From contig CANGTL010000007.1 in NCBI GenBank assembly GCA_947456815.1, positions 1 through 64,000 on the forward strand: a DNA stretch of 64,000 nt. Direction: 5' to 3'. The notes beneath the pieces were generated by a model. The model was not told the origin of the DNA. It saw only the letters and a list, made by a program, of their open reading frames with translations, and did not search any database. This DNA is from Flavobacteriaceae bacterium. GTDB lineage: Bacteria > Bacteroidota > Bacteroidia > Flavobacteriales > Flavobacteriaceae. The translations under genes were made by a program, and so were the position numbers. Shown here in pieces: positions 34,445 to 42,850 of this stretch (its first letter is position 1; every line of letters starts with the position of its first letter).

Positions 34445-35458
34445 TTATTTGGGTTGAAAGTCGGCATATAAATGTTCTTTAATTAAGGATCTAAGTGTAT
34501 CAACGGTTTCCCATTCGCTGTTATCCCCTGAAGTATAACTAAATCCTTGAGGTACTAATTTCGCATTAAATTCCTTTTTATAATCTTCTAAATTCCAATT
34601 TGTTACTTGAGGCAATATAACGTAATATTTACCTAAATCATAGGTCGTAAACGAATCGGAAGAAGTGATCATTTCTTCGTGAATTTTCTCACCTGGACGA
34701 ATACCAACTTCTTTATGCTCACAGCTTGGCGCTATTGCTTCTGCAACATCCAAGATACGATACGATGGAATCTTAGGAACATACAATTCCCCTCCCCAAG
34801 CAGTATCTAAAGCATGTAGTACCATATCAACTCCGCCTTGTAGCGAAATATTGAATCGCGTCATCGTTGCATCTGTAATTGGCAAAACGCCTTCCTCTCT
34901 TTTCGTCATGAAAAATGGAATTACAGAACCATTCGATCCCATAACGTTTCCGTATCGAACGACCGAAAACTTAATATTCTGATGACCTTTGATATTATTC
35001 GCAGCAATAAATAGTTTGTCTGAAGTTAATTTTGTCGCTCCATACAAGTTAATTGGAGCACACGCTTTATCGGTTGAAAGCGCAACCACTTTGGATACAT
35101 TTGAAGATAGTGCCGCTTTAATCACATTGTCAGCACCACCAATATTTGTTTTTACGCACTCATCTGGATTGTATTCAGCAATATGAACGTGCTTCATGGC
35201 TGCCGCGTGGATCACGTAATCGATACCGTTAAATGCTCGCTTTAGACGTTCTAAATCTCGAACATCGCCAATAAAATATCTAATCGCTGGATATACTGAT
35301 TCAGGAAACTCTTGCGCCATTTGATATTGCTTTTGTTCATCTCTTGAATAAATAACCAATCTCTTGACATCAGGCCAGTTTTTTAAAATTGTCTTGGTTA
35401 ATTCTTTTCCAAGGGAACCAGTACCGCCGGTTATTAAAATAGACTTATTGCTCAACAT
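34445..35458 (-). CDS. pseB: UDP-N-acetylglucosamine 4,6-dehydratase (inverting)
   Basis: 337 aa, short-chain dehydrogenase fold. GGTGSLGKELTKTI binds NADP(H); the DKACAPINLYGATKL segment has the YxxxK-type catalytic residues with the Asp-Lys pair typical of PseB/FlaA1 enzymes; RYGNVMGSNGSVIPFF follows. It is the first gene of an eight-gene operon reading leftward to 28138. A -7 element TATATTTG lies at 35479-35486. The product feeds PseC. Confidence 0.94.
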   Translation of the reverse strand: MLSNKSILITGGTGSLGKELTKTILKNWPDVKRLVIYSRDEQKQYQMAQEFPESVYPAIRYFIGDVRDLERLKRAFNGIDYVIHAAAMKHVHIAEYNPDECVKTNIGGADNVIKAALSSNVSKVVALSTDKACAPINLYGATKLTSDKLFIAANNIKGHQNIKFSVVRYGNVMGSNGSVIPFFMTKREEGVLPITDATMTRFNISLQGGVDMVLHALDTAWGGELYVPKIPSYRILDVAEAIAPSCEHKEVGIRPGEKIHEEMITSSDSFTTYDLGKYYVILPQVTNWNLEDYKKEFNAKLVPQGFSYTSGDNSEWETVDTLRSLIKEHLYADFQPK

Positions 35459-35478
35459 TTCTTTATATTTTTAGAAAG

Positions 35479-35486
35479 CAAATATA
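35479..35486 (-). promoter_or_regulatory. -7 element of the pse operon
   Basis: Minus strand TATATTTG (TAnnTTTG); implied leader about 16 nt. Confidence 0.45.
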
Positions 35487-35547
35487 CTTAAAAGAAATAT
35501 TCTTTTTTATGATTCAAAGTTTGAGTATCATTATTTGTTTGTTTAAA

Positions 35548-35555
35548 TATCTTTG
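35548..35555 (+). promoter_or_regulatory. -7 element of the tsaC-like gene at 35574
   Basis: TATCTTTG (TAnnTTTG); implied leader about 14 nt. Divergent from the pse promoter. Confidence 0.45.
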
Positions 35556-35573
35556 CAACTCTAAATAATAAAA

Positions 35574-36140
35574 ATGGATATCAATTCTGAAGTTCACAAC
35601 GCTTTCGAGGTAATCAAAAACGGCGGTATTATATTATATCCAACCGATACAGTTTGGGGAATTGGATGTGACGCTACGAATCCAGAAGCAGTTGCGAAAA
35701 TATACGCTCTAAAACAAAGAGCAGAAAGTCATAGCTTAATTTGCTTGATGAATGGGGAAAAAATGATGTACAATGTCTTTAAGGAAATTCCCGACGTAGC
35801 GTGGCAAATCATCGATTTGTCCGAGAAACCAACGACTTTAATCTTAGATAAACCTAGAAATGTAGCTGCCAATTTAATTGCTCAAGATCAATCTTTAGGA
35901 ATTCGAATTGTCAAAGACCCGTTTTGTTTCAAATTGATGGAACGTATGAAAAAACCATTAGTTTCTACTTCAGCGAACATTTCTGGACAAGCAACCCCGA
36001 ATTCATTTAAAGAAATTAGTCCTGAGATTATCAAAGGTGTTGACTATGTTGTAAATTTGCACCGCGAAAAAATCGGAGGAAAACCATCGACAATTATCAA
36101 ATTAACGAATGATTCGCAAGTTAAAGTGATTAGAAAATAA
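35574..36140 (+). CDS. L-threonylcarbamoyladenylate synthase (TsaC/Sua5/YrdC family)
   Basis: 188 aa, one YrdC domain. It makes threonylcarbamoyl-AMP for the t6A37 modification of ANN-decoding tRNAs. The family motifs are intact: GGIILYPTDTVWGIGCDA at the start, KIYALKQR, LGIRIVKDPF, and PLVSTSANISGQATP. A second, YciO-like paralogue lies at 57634-58254; this copy, with the SANISG motif, is the better candidate for the tRNA enzyme. It is followed by the GxxExxY gene. Confidence 0.9.
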   Translation: MDINSEVHNAFEVIKNGGIILYPTDTVWGIGCDATNPEAVAKIYALKQRAESHSLICLMNGEKMMYNVFKEIPDVAWQIIDLSEKPTTLILDKPRNVAANLIAQDQSLGIRIVKDPFCFKLMERMKKPLVSTSANISGQATPNSFKEISPEIIKGVDYVVNLHREKIGGKPSTIIKLTNDSQVKVIRK

Positions 36141-36142
36141 CA

Positions 36143-36168
36143 TTATAAGCCACAAATGCACGAATTTA
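36143..36168 (+). repeat. Left imperfect inverted repeat of the GxxExxY unit
   Basis: Contains TTATAAGCCAC and ACGAATTTA separated by 6 nt. It matches, in inverted orientation and apart from the insertion, the arm at 36574-36588. Confidence 0.45.
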
Positions 36169-36169
36169 T

Positions 36170-36544
36170 ATGCCAAATATTATTTATCAAACCGAAAGTT
36201 ATAAGCTTTTAGGAATCTTATTCGAAGTACATAATAATTTAGGAAATGGATTTCTTGAAATTGTTTATAAAGATGCTATTGAATACGAATTGAATGTATC
36301 AAAAATTATTTATGATAGAGAAAAAGAGTACCTAGTTAATTATAAGCAAACCATTCTTAATCATAAATTTTACGCTGATTTCGTGATTTTTGATAAGATA
36401 GTTTTAGAAGTAAAATCATGCAGTTACATATCTGATTCGCACATTGCGCAAGCAATGAATTATTTAAAAGTATCTGGCAACAGATTAGCTATCATTGCAA
36501 ACTTTAATAGAGAATCATTAGAATATAAAAGAATAATAATTTGA
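36170..36544 (+). CDS. GxxExxY family protein (PD-(D/E)XK nuclease-like)
   Basis: 124 aa. It has the namesake motif GNGFLEIVY near residue 27, then a PD-(D/E)XK-like core: HKFYADFVIFDKIVLEVKS has the Asp and Glu-x-Lys spaced as in these nucleases, and YLKVSGNRLAIIANFN ends the domain. GxxExxY proteins are frequent in Bacteroidota, often scattered as single genes; their role is unknown. This copy is more A+T rich than its neighbours and lies between imperfect inverted repeats, suggesting insertion between tsaC and cca. Confidence 0.85.
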   Translation: MPNIIYQTESYKLLGILFEVHNNLGNGFLEIVYKDAIEYELNVSKIIYDREKEYLVNYKQTILNHKFYADFVIFDKIVLEVKSCSYISDSHIAQAMNYLKVSGNRLAIIANFNRESLEYKRIII

Positions 36545-36573
36545 TTGAGAATTGTTTATTAAAAAATGGAAAA

Positions 36574-36588
36574 TAATTCGTGGCTATA
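36574..36588 (-). repeat. Right imperfect inverted repeat of the GxxExxY unit
   Basis: Reads TAATTCGTGGCTATA on the plus strand; its complement (TATAGCCACGAATTA) matches the left arm. The GTG inside it (36580) is the only in-frame start available near the 5' end of cca. Confidence 0.45.
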
Positions 36589-38013
36589 AAAAAGAACTAC
36601 TCCAAAGCATTACAACATCCCATTTTTGAAATTGTTTCAAAAGCATCTCGTGACCTTAACATCGAAAGTTATGTCATTGGTGGCTTTGTTCGTGATTTTA
36701 TTCTGCAACGCGATTTCAAAAAAGATATTGATATTGTTGCCATTGGTAGCGGAATTGAATTGGCATTAAAGGTGTCCGAACTCCTTCCTAAAAAACCAAA
36801 GGTTCAGGTTTTCAAAAACTACGGAACTGCCATGTTGCGATACGAGGATACCGACATCGAATTTGTAGGTGCGAGAAAAGAGAGTTACCATTTTGAAAGT
36901 AGAAATCCGGTGGTGGAAAACGGCACTTTAGAAGATGATCAAAACCGGCGAGATTTTACCATAAATGCATTAGCATTATCTTTAAATTCAGAAACTTACG
37001 GTAACTTACTTGATCCTTTTAATGGCTTATTGGATTTGCAAAAAAAAGCCATAAAGACACCTCTTGATCCTGATATTACCTTTTCAGATGACCCGCTTCG
37101 GATGCTCCGTGCGATTCGGTTTGCGAATCAGTTGGGATTTGAAATTGAAGGAGAATCGCTAGCCTCAATTGAAAGAAACAAAGAAAGAATCAAGATTATT
37201 TCTGGCGAGCGAATCGTGGAGGAATTGAATAAAATCTTGAGTACAGTTCAGCCTTCCATTGGATTTCTTTTGTTGTATAAGACAGGATTACTTTCGATTA
37301 TTTTGCCTGAATTAACTTCTTTGAATCAGGTAGAAGAAATAGAAGGGCAAACTCATAAAAACAATTTTTACCATACACTTGAAGTAGTTGACAACATCAG
37401 CAAAAATACAGAAGACGTTTGGTTGCGTTGGGCTGCCTTGTTGCACGACATTGGAAAAGCACCGACAAAACGCTTTGACAAGAAATTGGGCTGGACCTTT
37501 CACGGACATGAGTTTTTGGGCGGAAAAATGGTAAAGAAACTATTCGAAAGACTGCACATGCCTTTGAATCAGAAATTGAAATTCGTACAGAAAATGGTGG
37601 TTATGAGTTCAAGACCTATCGTCTTGTCTCAAGATGCTGTAACCGATTCGGCGGTGCGACGTTTGATTTTTGATGCCGGTGAAGATGTAGAAGACTTAAT
37701 GACTTTATGTGAAGCCGACATTACGACCAAAAACCCACAGAAATTTAAGAAGTACCACGCTAATTTTGAATTGGTTAGAAAGAAAATTGTTGAAGTAGAA
37801 GAACGCGACCATATTCGTAAATTCCAACCACCAATTACAGGAGAAGAGATTATGGCTTTGTTCAATTTGAAACCTTCACGAGAGATTGGTGTTTTGAAAG
37901 AAGCGATCAAAGAAGCGATACTCGAAGGGGAAATCCCAAATGACTATGATGCTGCGTATGCTTTTATGCTCAACAAAGCACAAAAAATTGGCTTGAAGAT
38001 TAACGATTGTTAA
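36580..38013 (+). CDS. CCA tRNA nucleotidyltransferase with HD domain
   Basis: 477 aa. It adds or repairs the 3' CCA end of tRNAs. The class II nucleotidyltransferase core is at the start: SYVIGGFVRDFIL and DIDIVAIGSG (two catalytic Asp), then RRDFTINALAL and DPLRMLRAIRFANQLGF. A C-terminal HD phosphohydrolase domain follows (WAALLHDIGKAPTK, FHGHE near residue 295). A stop codon lies two codons upstream in frame (36574), so the GTG at 36580 is the earliest possible start. That GTG falls in the right repeat of the GxxExxY unit. Confidence 0.92.
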   Translation: MAIKKNYSKALQHPIFEIVSKASRDLNIESYVIGGFVRDFILQRDFKKDIDIVAIGSGIELALKVSELLPKKPKVQVFKNYGTAMLRYEDTDIEFVGARKESYHFESRNPVVENGTLEDDQNRRDFTINALALSLNSETYGNLLDPFNGLLDLQKKAIKTPLDPDITFSDDPLRMLRAIRFANQLGFEIEGESLASIERNKERIKIISGERIVEELNKILSTVQPSIGFLLLYKTGLLSIILPELTSLNQVEEIEGQTHKNNFYHTLEVVDNISKNTEDVWLRWAALLHDIGKAPTKRFDKKLGWTFHGHEFLGGKMVKKLFERLHMPLNQKLKFVQKMVVMSSRPIVLSQDAVTDSAVRRLIFDAGEDVEDLMTLCEADITTKNPQKFKKYHANFELVRKKIVEVEERDHIRKFQPPITGEEIMALFNLKPSREIGVLKEAIKEAILEGEIPNDYDAAYAFMLNKAQKIGLKINDC

Positions 38014-38062
38014 GTGAAATAATTTCAGTTTTTAAATTAAATTCGCAACTGAAAAACAATAT

Positions 38063-38173
38063 CCCATAGCCCCGATAGTAGTGAAAATCCTTTTTTGTTT
38101 TTTCGAGAAGCCCCTCGACTGCGCTCGGGAGGACAAAACAAAAAAGATTGGAACGGATAGCGGGAATAGCTCC
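38063..38173 (-). repeat. Interspersed palindromic element, copy 1
   Basis: Read on the minus strand it begins GGAGCTATTCCCGCTATC and ends CTATCGGGGCTATGG, with an inner stem (AATCTTTTTT / AAAAAAGGATT). Similar ends and inner stem occur at 54791-54895 and 62731-62808. The loop holds CCCGAGCGCAGTCGAGGGG, itself hairpin-forming. It lies between cca and ctaA. Confidence 0.75.
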
Positions 38174-38178
38174 TAAAA

Positions 38179-39201
38179 CTGAAGAAAGAAAATAAATCTG
38201 TCATTCTCTGGTTACTCACAGGTTGCCTTTTGGTATTTGTGATGGTTATTGTTGGCGGTATTACGAGGTTGACGAATTCTGGCTTGTCGATGACCGACTG
38301 GCATTTGGTGACGGATACTTTTCCGCCATTGACGGAAGCGAAGTGGCAAGAGACGTTTGAGCGATACAAGCAATTTCCTGAATACCAAAAGATTAATATC
38401 CACAACGATTTTACCTTGTCGGATTATAAATTTATTTACTTCTGGGAATGGTTTCATCGTTTTATTGGTCGCATTATTGGTTTGGTTTTTATTGTGCCAT
38501 TCTTTTATTTCTTGGCTCGAAAAAAATTGGACAAATCGACTATTAAAAAATGTATTATTCTGCTCGGAATGGGCGGATTTCAAGGTTTCTTGGGTTGGTT
38601 TATGGTGAAAAGTGGATTGATAGACAATCCCGATGTGAGTCATTTTCGATTGTCGTTGCACTTGACTTTTGCCTTTATAACTTTTGCTTATACTTTGTGG
38701 GTTGCTTTGGATCTGATTTATCCGAATGAAGCAGCAATCATACTTCCGTTGAAAAAAATAGCACGCATTGCTTTGGTCTTTTTGATTATTCAGATTATTT
38801 ACGGTGGATTTGTAGCCGGATTAAACGCCGGACTGATTCACAACCATTGGCCGTTGATGAGTGAAGGTCAATTTATGCATGAAAGTGTAATCCTCGAGAA
38901 AAACTCTTGGCTCTTGCGTTTGACAGAAGGAAAAAGCGGCGTTCAATTTGTGCACCGAACGATGGCTTACGTTGTCGTAGGATTGATTTTGTTTTTGTAC
39001 TTCAAAAGCAGGAAGTATACGCTTTCCGCACAGCAGCAAAACGGGATAAACACACTTGTTGTAATTGTTTTTTTACAGTTTACTTTAGGCGTTTTTACGC
39101 TCTTATACGGCGTTCCTATGTGGTTGGGACTGACACATCAAGTTGTTGCTTTTCTGTTATTGGCAACGATGACTTATACGTTACATCGATTATCAAAATA
39201 A
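38179..39201 (+). CDS. ctaA: Haem A synthase (COX15/CtaA)
   Basis: It oxidises haem O to haem A for aa3-type oxidases. About 341 aa with eight membrane helices; motifs include VGGITRLTNSGLSMTDW in helix 1, FWEWFHRFIGRIIGL, and GVQFVHRTMAYVVV (haem-ligating His). No ATG begins the gene: the frame opens after a stop at 38167 and helix 1 starts at about 38197, so translation must begin at CTG 38179 (LKKENKSVILW, matching the M-K-K-E-N I expect of relatives) or, less likely, at TTG 38230 or ATG 38242, which would cut helix 1. The repeat element ends 5 bp before the CTG. Confidence 0.85.
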   Translation: MKKENKSVILWLLTGCLLVFVMVIVGGITRLTNSGLSMTDWHLVTDTFPPLTEAKWQETFERYKQFPEYQKINIHNDFTLSDYKFIYFWEWFHRFIGRIIGLVFIVPFFYFLARKKLDKSTIKKCIILLGMGGFQGFLGWFMVKSGLIDNPDVSHFRLSLHLTFAFITFAYTLWVALDLIYPNEAAIILPLKKIARIALVFLIIQIIYGGFVAGLNAGLIHNHWPLMSEGQFMHESVILEKNSWLLRLTEGKSGVQFVHRTMAYVVVGLILFLYFKSRKYTLSAQQQNGINTLVVIVFLQFTLGVFTLLYGVPMWLGLTHQVVAFLLLATMTYTLHRLSK

Positions 39202-39241
39202 ACACTGACTATATTGTCGCAGTACCATTGAGTACATTTTA

Positions 39242-40015
39242 ATGTCAAAACTTGCCCTTCAAGATCAATTTCTTGATTTATCGGATTACGGAAGACCTTT
39301 TGGAAAATTTCTCGCTAATCAATTGCAGCATACCCGCTTCACTCCTGTTCACGTTACTTTGCTTTTTGGACTATCCGGATTGATTGCCATCTACTGTATC
39401 TTAGCGCAGCAATATTATTGGGCTGGCTTCTTTATTATTCTAAAATCTGGAATTGACGCTGCCGATGGTGAATTGGCACGACTAAAAAAAACACCATCCT
39501 ATTTCGGTCGATATTTGGATAGTGTGTTTGATATTTTTCTGAATTTGATGCTATTGATGTCCATTTGCCTCGTGACGAAATCTAGTATTTTGATGGCTTT
39601 AATGGCGTTTATCGGCATTCAATTGCAAGGCACTTTATACAATTACTATTATGTGATTTTGCGAACGCGATCAGTTGGTGGAGACGGAACGAGTAAAGTT
39701 TTTGAATACAAAACGCCGATTGCTTTGCCAGGTGAAAGTCAAAAATCAGTTGATATTTTGTTTCGAGTTTACAGCATCGTTTATGGAGGATTTGACAAAG
39801 TGATTCACATTTTTGACGCTAATGCTTATAAAGTAAAAACCTTTCCGAATTGGTTTATGACGATGGTTTCGCTTTATGGATTGGGATTTCAATTGTTGAT
39901 TATCGCAGTAATGTTGGCGATGAATTGGATTGACTTCATTCTGCCATTCTTTATTTACTACACGGTATTTATCGCTGTCTTAATTGGTATCCGAAAAACG
40001 TTTTTGAAAGCGTAA
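39242..40015 (+). CDS. CDP-alcohol phosphatidyltransferase family protein
   Basis: 257 aa with about six membrane helices. The family signature D-G-x2-A-R-x8-G-x3-D-x3-D is present as AADGELARLKKTPSYFGRYLDSVFD-like spacing near residue 77. Such enzymes move a phosphatidyl or similar group from a CDP-alcohol onto a second alcohol, as in phospholipid or inositol-phosphate lipid synthesis. The substrate cannot be read from sequence; the long loop between helices 4 and 5 (TSKVFEYKTPIALPGESQKS) is unlike PgsA or PssA. It starts 40 bp after ctaA. Confidence 0.85.
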   Translation: MSKLALQDQFLDLSDYGRPFGKFLANQLQHTRFTPVHVTLLFGLSGLIAIYCILAQQYYWAGFFIILKSGIDAADGELARLKKTPSYFGRYLDSVFDIFLNLMLLMSICLVTKSSILMALMAFIGIQLQGTLYNYYYVILRTRSVGGDGTSKVFEYKTPIALPGESQKSVDILFRVYSIVYGGFDKVIHIFDANAYKVKTFPNWFMTMVSLYGLGFQLLIIAVMLAMNWIDFILPFFIYYTVFIAVLIGIRKTFLKA

Positions 40016-40108
40016 AATAGCGATAGAAATAATCTATAATGAATACTTAATCAACTAAATTCAAGTATTTTAAAAACTTTTACTTCATTTTCTTAATAAA
40101 GTAAAAAA

Positions 40109-40864
40109 TCAACCAAACCAATGCTTAAAATCAGTCACTTTTTCACGACTAACAATAACCTCATCCTCTTTATAGGACGGTAAAATCACTTTCAAGCGAG
40201 AGTTACTATGCAGTTGAATTTCCTTAATTCCTTTCATTGGAATAATAAATTTTCGACTCACTCTGAAGAAATCTTGCGGATTGAGTTCTGTCTCTAATTG
40301 CTCCAAAGTCGCATCTAAAAGATAATTCCGGTTTTCAAAAGTATGGAGGTAAGTTCCTTTGTTTTCGCTAAAGAAACATTCGACCTCATCGATGTTAATC
40401 ATCTTAAGTTGTTGTCCCATTTTGATGGTGAATCTCTTTTTGTAAGTTCGATCAATTGGATTCACCAACATCTTTTTGATCATTTCAAAATCTAGTGACA
40501 AATTAGGGGCGCTGCTGTTTCGCGCTTTAAATTTATTGACAGCTGTTTCTAGTTCCTCTTCATCAATGGGTTTGAGCAAATAGTCGATACTGTTCAACTT
40601 GAAGGCACGCAAGGCATATTCATCATAAGCAGTGGTAAAAATTACGGCGCTGTTGATATCGATGTTCTCAAAAATCTCAAACGACAAACCATCCGAAAGT
40701 TGAATGTCTAAAAAAATTAAATCCGGATGTGCATTATTTTGAAACCAATGAATGGATTCCTCCACCGAATGTAATAAGGTTGTGATTTGTAAACCTAACT
40801 TTTCAACTTTACGTTGTAATAGTCTAGCAGCGGGTTTTTCGTCTTCGATGATGATGATATTCAT
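40109..40864 (-). CDS. LytTR-family response regulator
   Basis: 251 aa. Residues 1-115 are a receiver domain with acidic pocket EDE near residue 8, phosphoacceptor Asp in LIFLDIQLSDG near 54, and LLKPIDEEEL. Residues about 150-251 are a LytTR DNA-binding domain (IDEVECFFSENKGTYLHTFE, FRVSRKFIIPMKGIKEI). It is the last gene of the operon 43480-40109 that also encodes the LytS-type kinase, and so is its cognate partner. Target genes are not evident. Confidence 0.9.
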   Translation of the reverse strand: MNIIIIEDEKPAARLLQRKVEKLGLQITTLLHSVEESIHWFQNNAHPDLIFLDIQLSDGLSFEIFENIDINSAVIFTTAYDEYALRAFKLNSIDYLLKPIDEEELETAVNKFKARNSSAPNLSLDFEMIKKMLVNPIDRTYKKRFTIKMGQQLKMINIDEVECFFSENKGTYLHTFENRNYLLDATLEQLETELNPQDFFRVSRKFIIPMKGIKEIQLHSNSRLKVILPSYKEDEVIVSREKVTDFKHWFG

Positions 40865-40871
40865 AATGAGA

Positions 40872-41180
40872 TTATTTCCATTGGTTGTATTTCTCTTTCT
40901 CCATCAATTCCTTAATCTTCTTTTCTTCCCAGTCTTTTCCAAGAACTATTGAAGGTAAGAAAACGGAAAGTCCATGAGCAAACAACCCAACTCCCCAAAA
41001 TAGTAATGTTGAAAAAGTTCTGAATTGAAAAAAGCTTTCGTTGACATCCAATTCTTGATAATTGACAATAAGAATCATAATATTAATCACGATAAAAACA
41101 ATCAAATGCGTATAAAACCCTTTAACTTTCTTGACTCTTTTTAAAGCTTCATGGTAGCGGACTTCGTCTAAATTTTCCAT
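40872..41180 (-). CDS. Stand-alone 2TM-domain protein
   Basis: 102 aa, two membrane helices joined by a short loop. It follows the 2TM-domain pattern: a charged start (EALKRVKKVKGFYTHLIVF), helix 1, TLLFWGVGLFAHGLSVF in helix 2, and a tail WEEKKIKELMEKE. It is paralogous to 41183-41485 and to the C-terminus of the adjacent histidine kinase. It lies 8 bp upstream of the response regulator gene. It may interact with the kinase in the membrane; this is inference. Confidence 0.85.
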   Translation of the reverse strand: MENLDEVRYHEALKRVKKVKGFYTHLIVFIVINIMILIVNYQELDVNESFFQFRTFSTLLFWGVGLFAHGLSVFLPSIVLGKDWEEKKIKELMEKEKYNQWK

Positions 41181-41182
41181 AT

Positions 41183-41485
41183 TTACTCGAATTTGTTTTT
41201 GTTTTTATCTTCTTCCATAAACTGTCGAATTTTCTTTTCTTCCCAATCTTTATTCAAAAATGGAAACCAGTTAAAAACGCGAATTCCATGGAAAAGCAAT
41301 CCTATTCCCCAACCCAACAACGTCCAAATAAACCATAAGTATTCTGGGGTATATTTTAGATTCAGATAGATCAAAATGGCAAGGACAATCACATAAGAAG
41401 TCAAATGTCCGTAAAACCCCTTTATCTCTTTCACTTGTTTTAGTGCTCGTTGATATCTTTCGTATTCTGAATTTGAATTTTCCAT
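41183..41485 (-). CDS. Stand-alone 2TM-domain protein
   Basis: 100 aa with the same architecture as its neighbour: YQRALKQVKEIKGFYGHL, helix 1, LLGWGIGLLFHGIRVF, then WEEKKIRQFMEED. It lies 2 bp from the kinase gene on one side and 2 bp from the second 2TM gene on the other. The two stand-alone copies and the kinase-fused copy arose by tandem duplication. Function unknown. Confidence 0.85.
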   Translation of the reverse strand: MENSNSEYERYQRALKQVKEIKGFYGHLTSYVIVLAILIYLNLKYTPEYLWFIWTLLGWGIGLLFHGIRVFNWFPFLNKDWEEKKIRQFMEEDKNKNKFE

Positions 41486-41486
41486 A

Positions 41487-42833
41487 TTAATTCCATTTTG
41501 TGTTAGACTGATTCTCTTTATTCAAGATCTGTTGAATCTTCTTGTCTTCCCATGATTTTCCATATCCAAAAGTATCAAAGGCATGAAAGCAAACGCCCAT
41601 TCCCCATCCCATCATCGGAAACCAAAACCACTGAAAGCCTCCAGTGCTCAGGTTAATAAAAATTAGAACTGGGATAACGCAGCAGTACGAGATTAGATTG
41701 CCATAAAATCCTTTCAGTTTTTCTACACGCTCTTTTGCTTTGATATACGCCGTGTTTTCATTGAATATAGGTTGACTTTCCATTGTTATTATTTGCTTGG
41801 TTAAAATTGGTATTTTAATCTTAAAAAAATGATTGTTCTCTTCAATAAGTACTTTCCTTTCAGAAATTAATGCATAGCGGTCTACGATGTTTTGTAATCC
41901 CACGCCTCTTCTATCTTGTAGTACTTCTTTCTTTTGAAGGTTATTTTCTACAATGAGATAATTGTCTTCTAAATAAATCTTTATAATTAAAGGTTTTTGC
42001 TCACTTACTACGTTATGCTTGATGGTGTTTTCTAATAATAATTGAAGTGACAAAGGCACCACTTTTGCCTCTGGGTAGTCAAAGTCTTCGGGCAACTCGT
42101 AGCTGATACTGTTTTCGAAACGCATTTTTAATAAGTTCATATACGTTTTCGCAAACGCTAATTCTTCTTCTAAAGTCACTAATTCTTTATCTTTTTGCTC
42201 CAGCACATAACGATATATTTTTGACAATGAGGACGTAAATCGTTGCGCGTTCTCGGGATTTTCTTCTATCAATGAACTCAGTACATTCAAACTATTAAAC
42301 AAAAAATGCGGATCAATCTGATTCTTCAGACTCTCAAACTTGGCATTAGCGGTTCCAGCAATTACTTTTTGCTCTTTAACTCTATTCTCATTATAAGACT
42401 TGTAGAAATGAAAGGCATGAAATGCTAAGGTGACTATAAAAGTGATTACGATGGCTACTAAATAATTGGCTGCCGTTTCTCTTTCAATGAACGCTGAAAA
42501 AGTTCTTCCTTCAACAAAGACGTCCTCAAAGATTCGCAATAAGAAAATAATTGCTACTGAAATTAAAAATGAAGAAAGAAATCCGACTAGGAGTCTTTTC
42601 TTGGTAAAACGTTCGTGTTTGTAAACACTATCCAAATAAATAAACAAACCAGCATTTACAAAGTACAACGATATGGAATAAAGCATTGAGTAACCAAAGC
42701 TAATTGCCAAACCAGCATCAAAACTAATAGTATTTCCTGTGATTACTCGTAAAATCAAAAGCGTCAAGAATATCAGTAGTGAGATGATAATCCCTCGCGG
42801 AATTTCTTTGATTAAACTTTTGACTATACTCAT
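41487..42833 (-). CDS. LytS-type sensor histidine kinase with C-terminal 2TM domain
   Basis: 448 aa. Four membrane helices in residues 1-145, a coiled linker, then a His_kinase core: phosphoacceptor His in IDPHFLFNSLNVLSSL near residue 172, an ATP-binding region with LLLENTIKHNVV (N box) and RRGVGLQNIVDRY (G box). From about residue 355 to the end a complete 2TM domain is fused (AKERVEKLKGFYGNLISY, GWGMGVCFHAFDTF, WEDKKIQQIL). The sensed signal is unknown. It is followed by two stand-alone 2TM genes and the LytTR regulator. Confidence 0.9.
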   Translation of the reverse strand: MSIVKSLIKEIPRGIIISLLIFLTLLILRVITGNTISFDAGLAISFGYSMLYSISLYFVNAGLFIYLDSVYKHERFTKKRLLVGFLSSFLISVAIIFLLRIFEDVFVEGRTFSAFIERETAANYLVAIVITFIVTLAFHAFHFYKSYNENRVKEQKVIAGTANAKFESLKNQIDPHFLFNSLNVLSSLIEENPENAQRFTSSLSKIYRYVLEQKDKELVTLEEELAFAKTYMNLLKMRFENSISYELPEDFDYPEAKVVPLSLQLLLENTIKHNVVSEQKPLIIKIYLEDNYLIVENNLQKKEVLQDRRGVGLQNIVDRYALISERKVLIEENNHFFKIKIPILTKQIITMESQPIFNENTAYIKAKERVEKLKGFYGNLISYCCVIPVLIFINLSTGGFQWFWFPMMGWGMGVCFHAFDTFGYGKSWEDKKIQQILNKENQSNTKWN

Positions 42834-42850
42834 TTCTGGGTTTCTTTATT

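Noticed and set aside
41183..42833. 2TM genes as fragments of a broken kinase
   Set aside because: Each has its own start and a complete domain with conserved motifs, so they are tandem paralogues.
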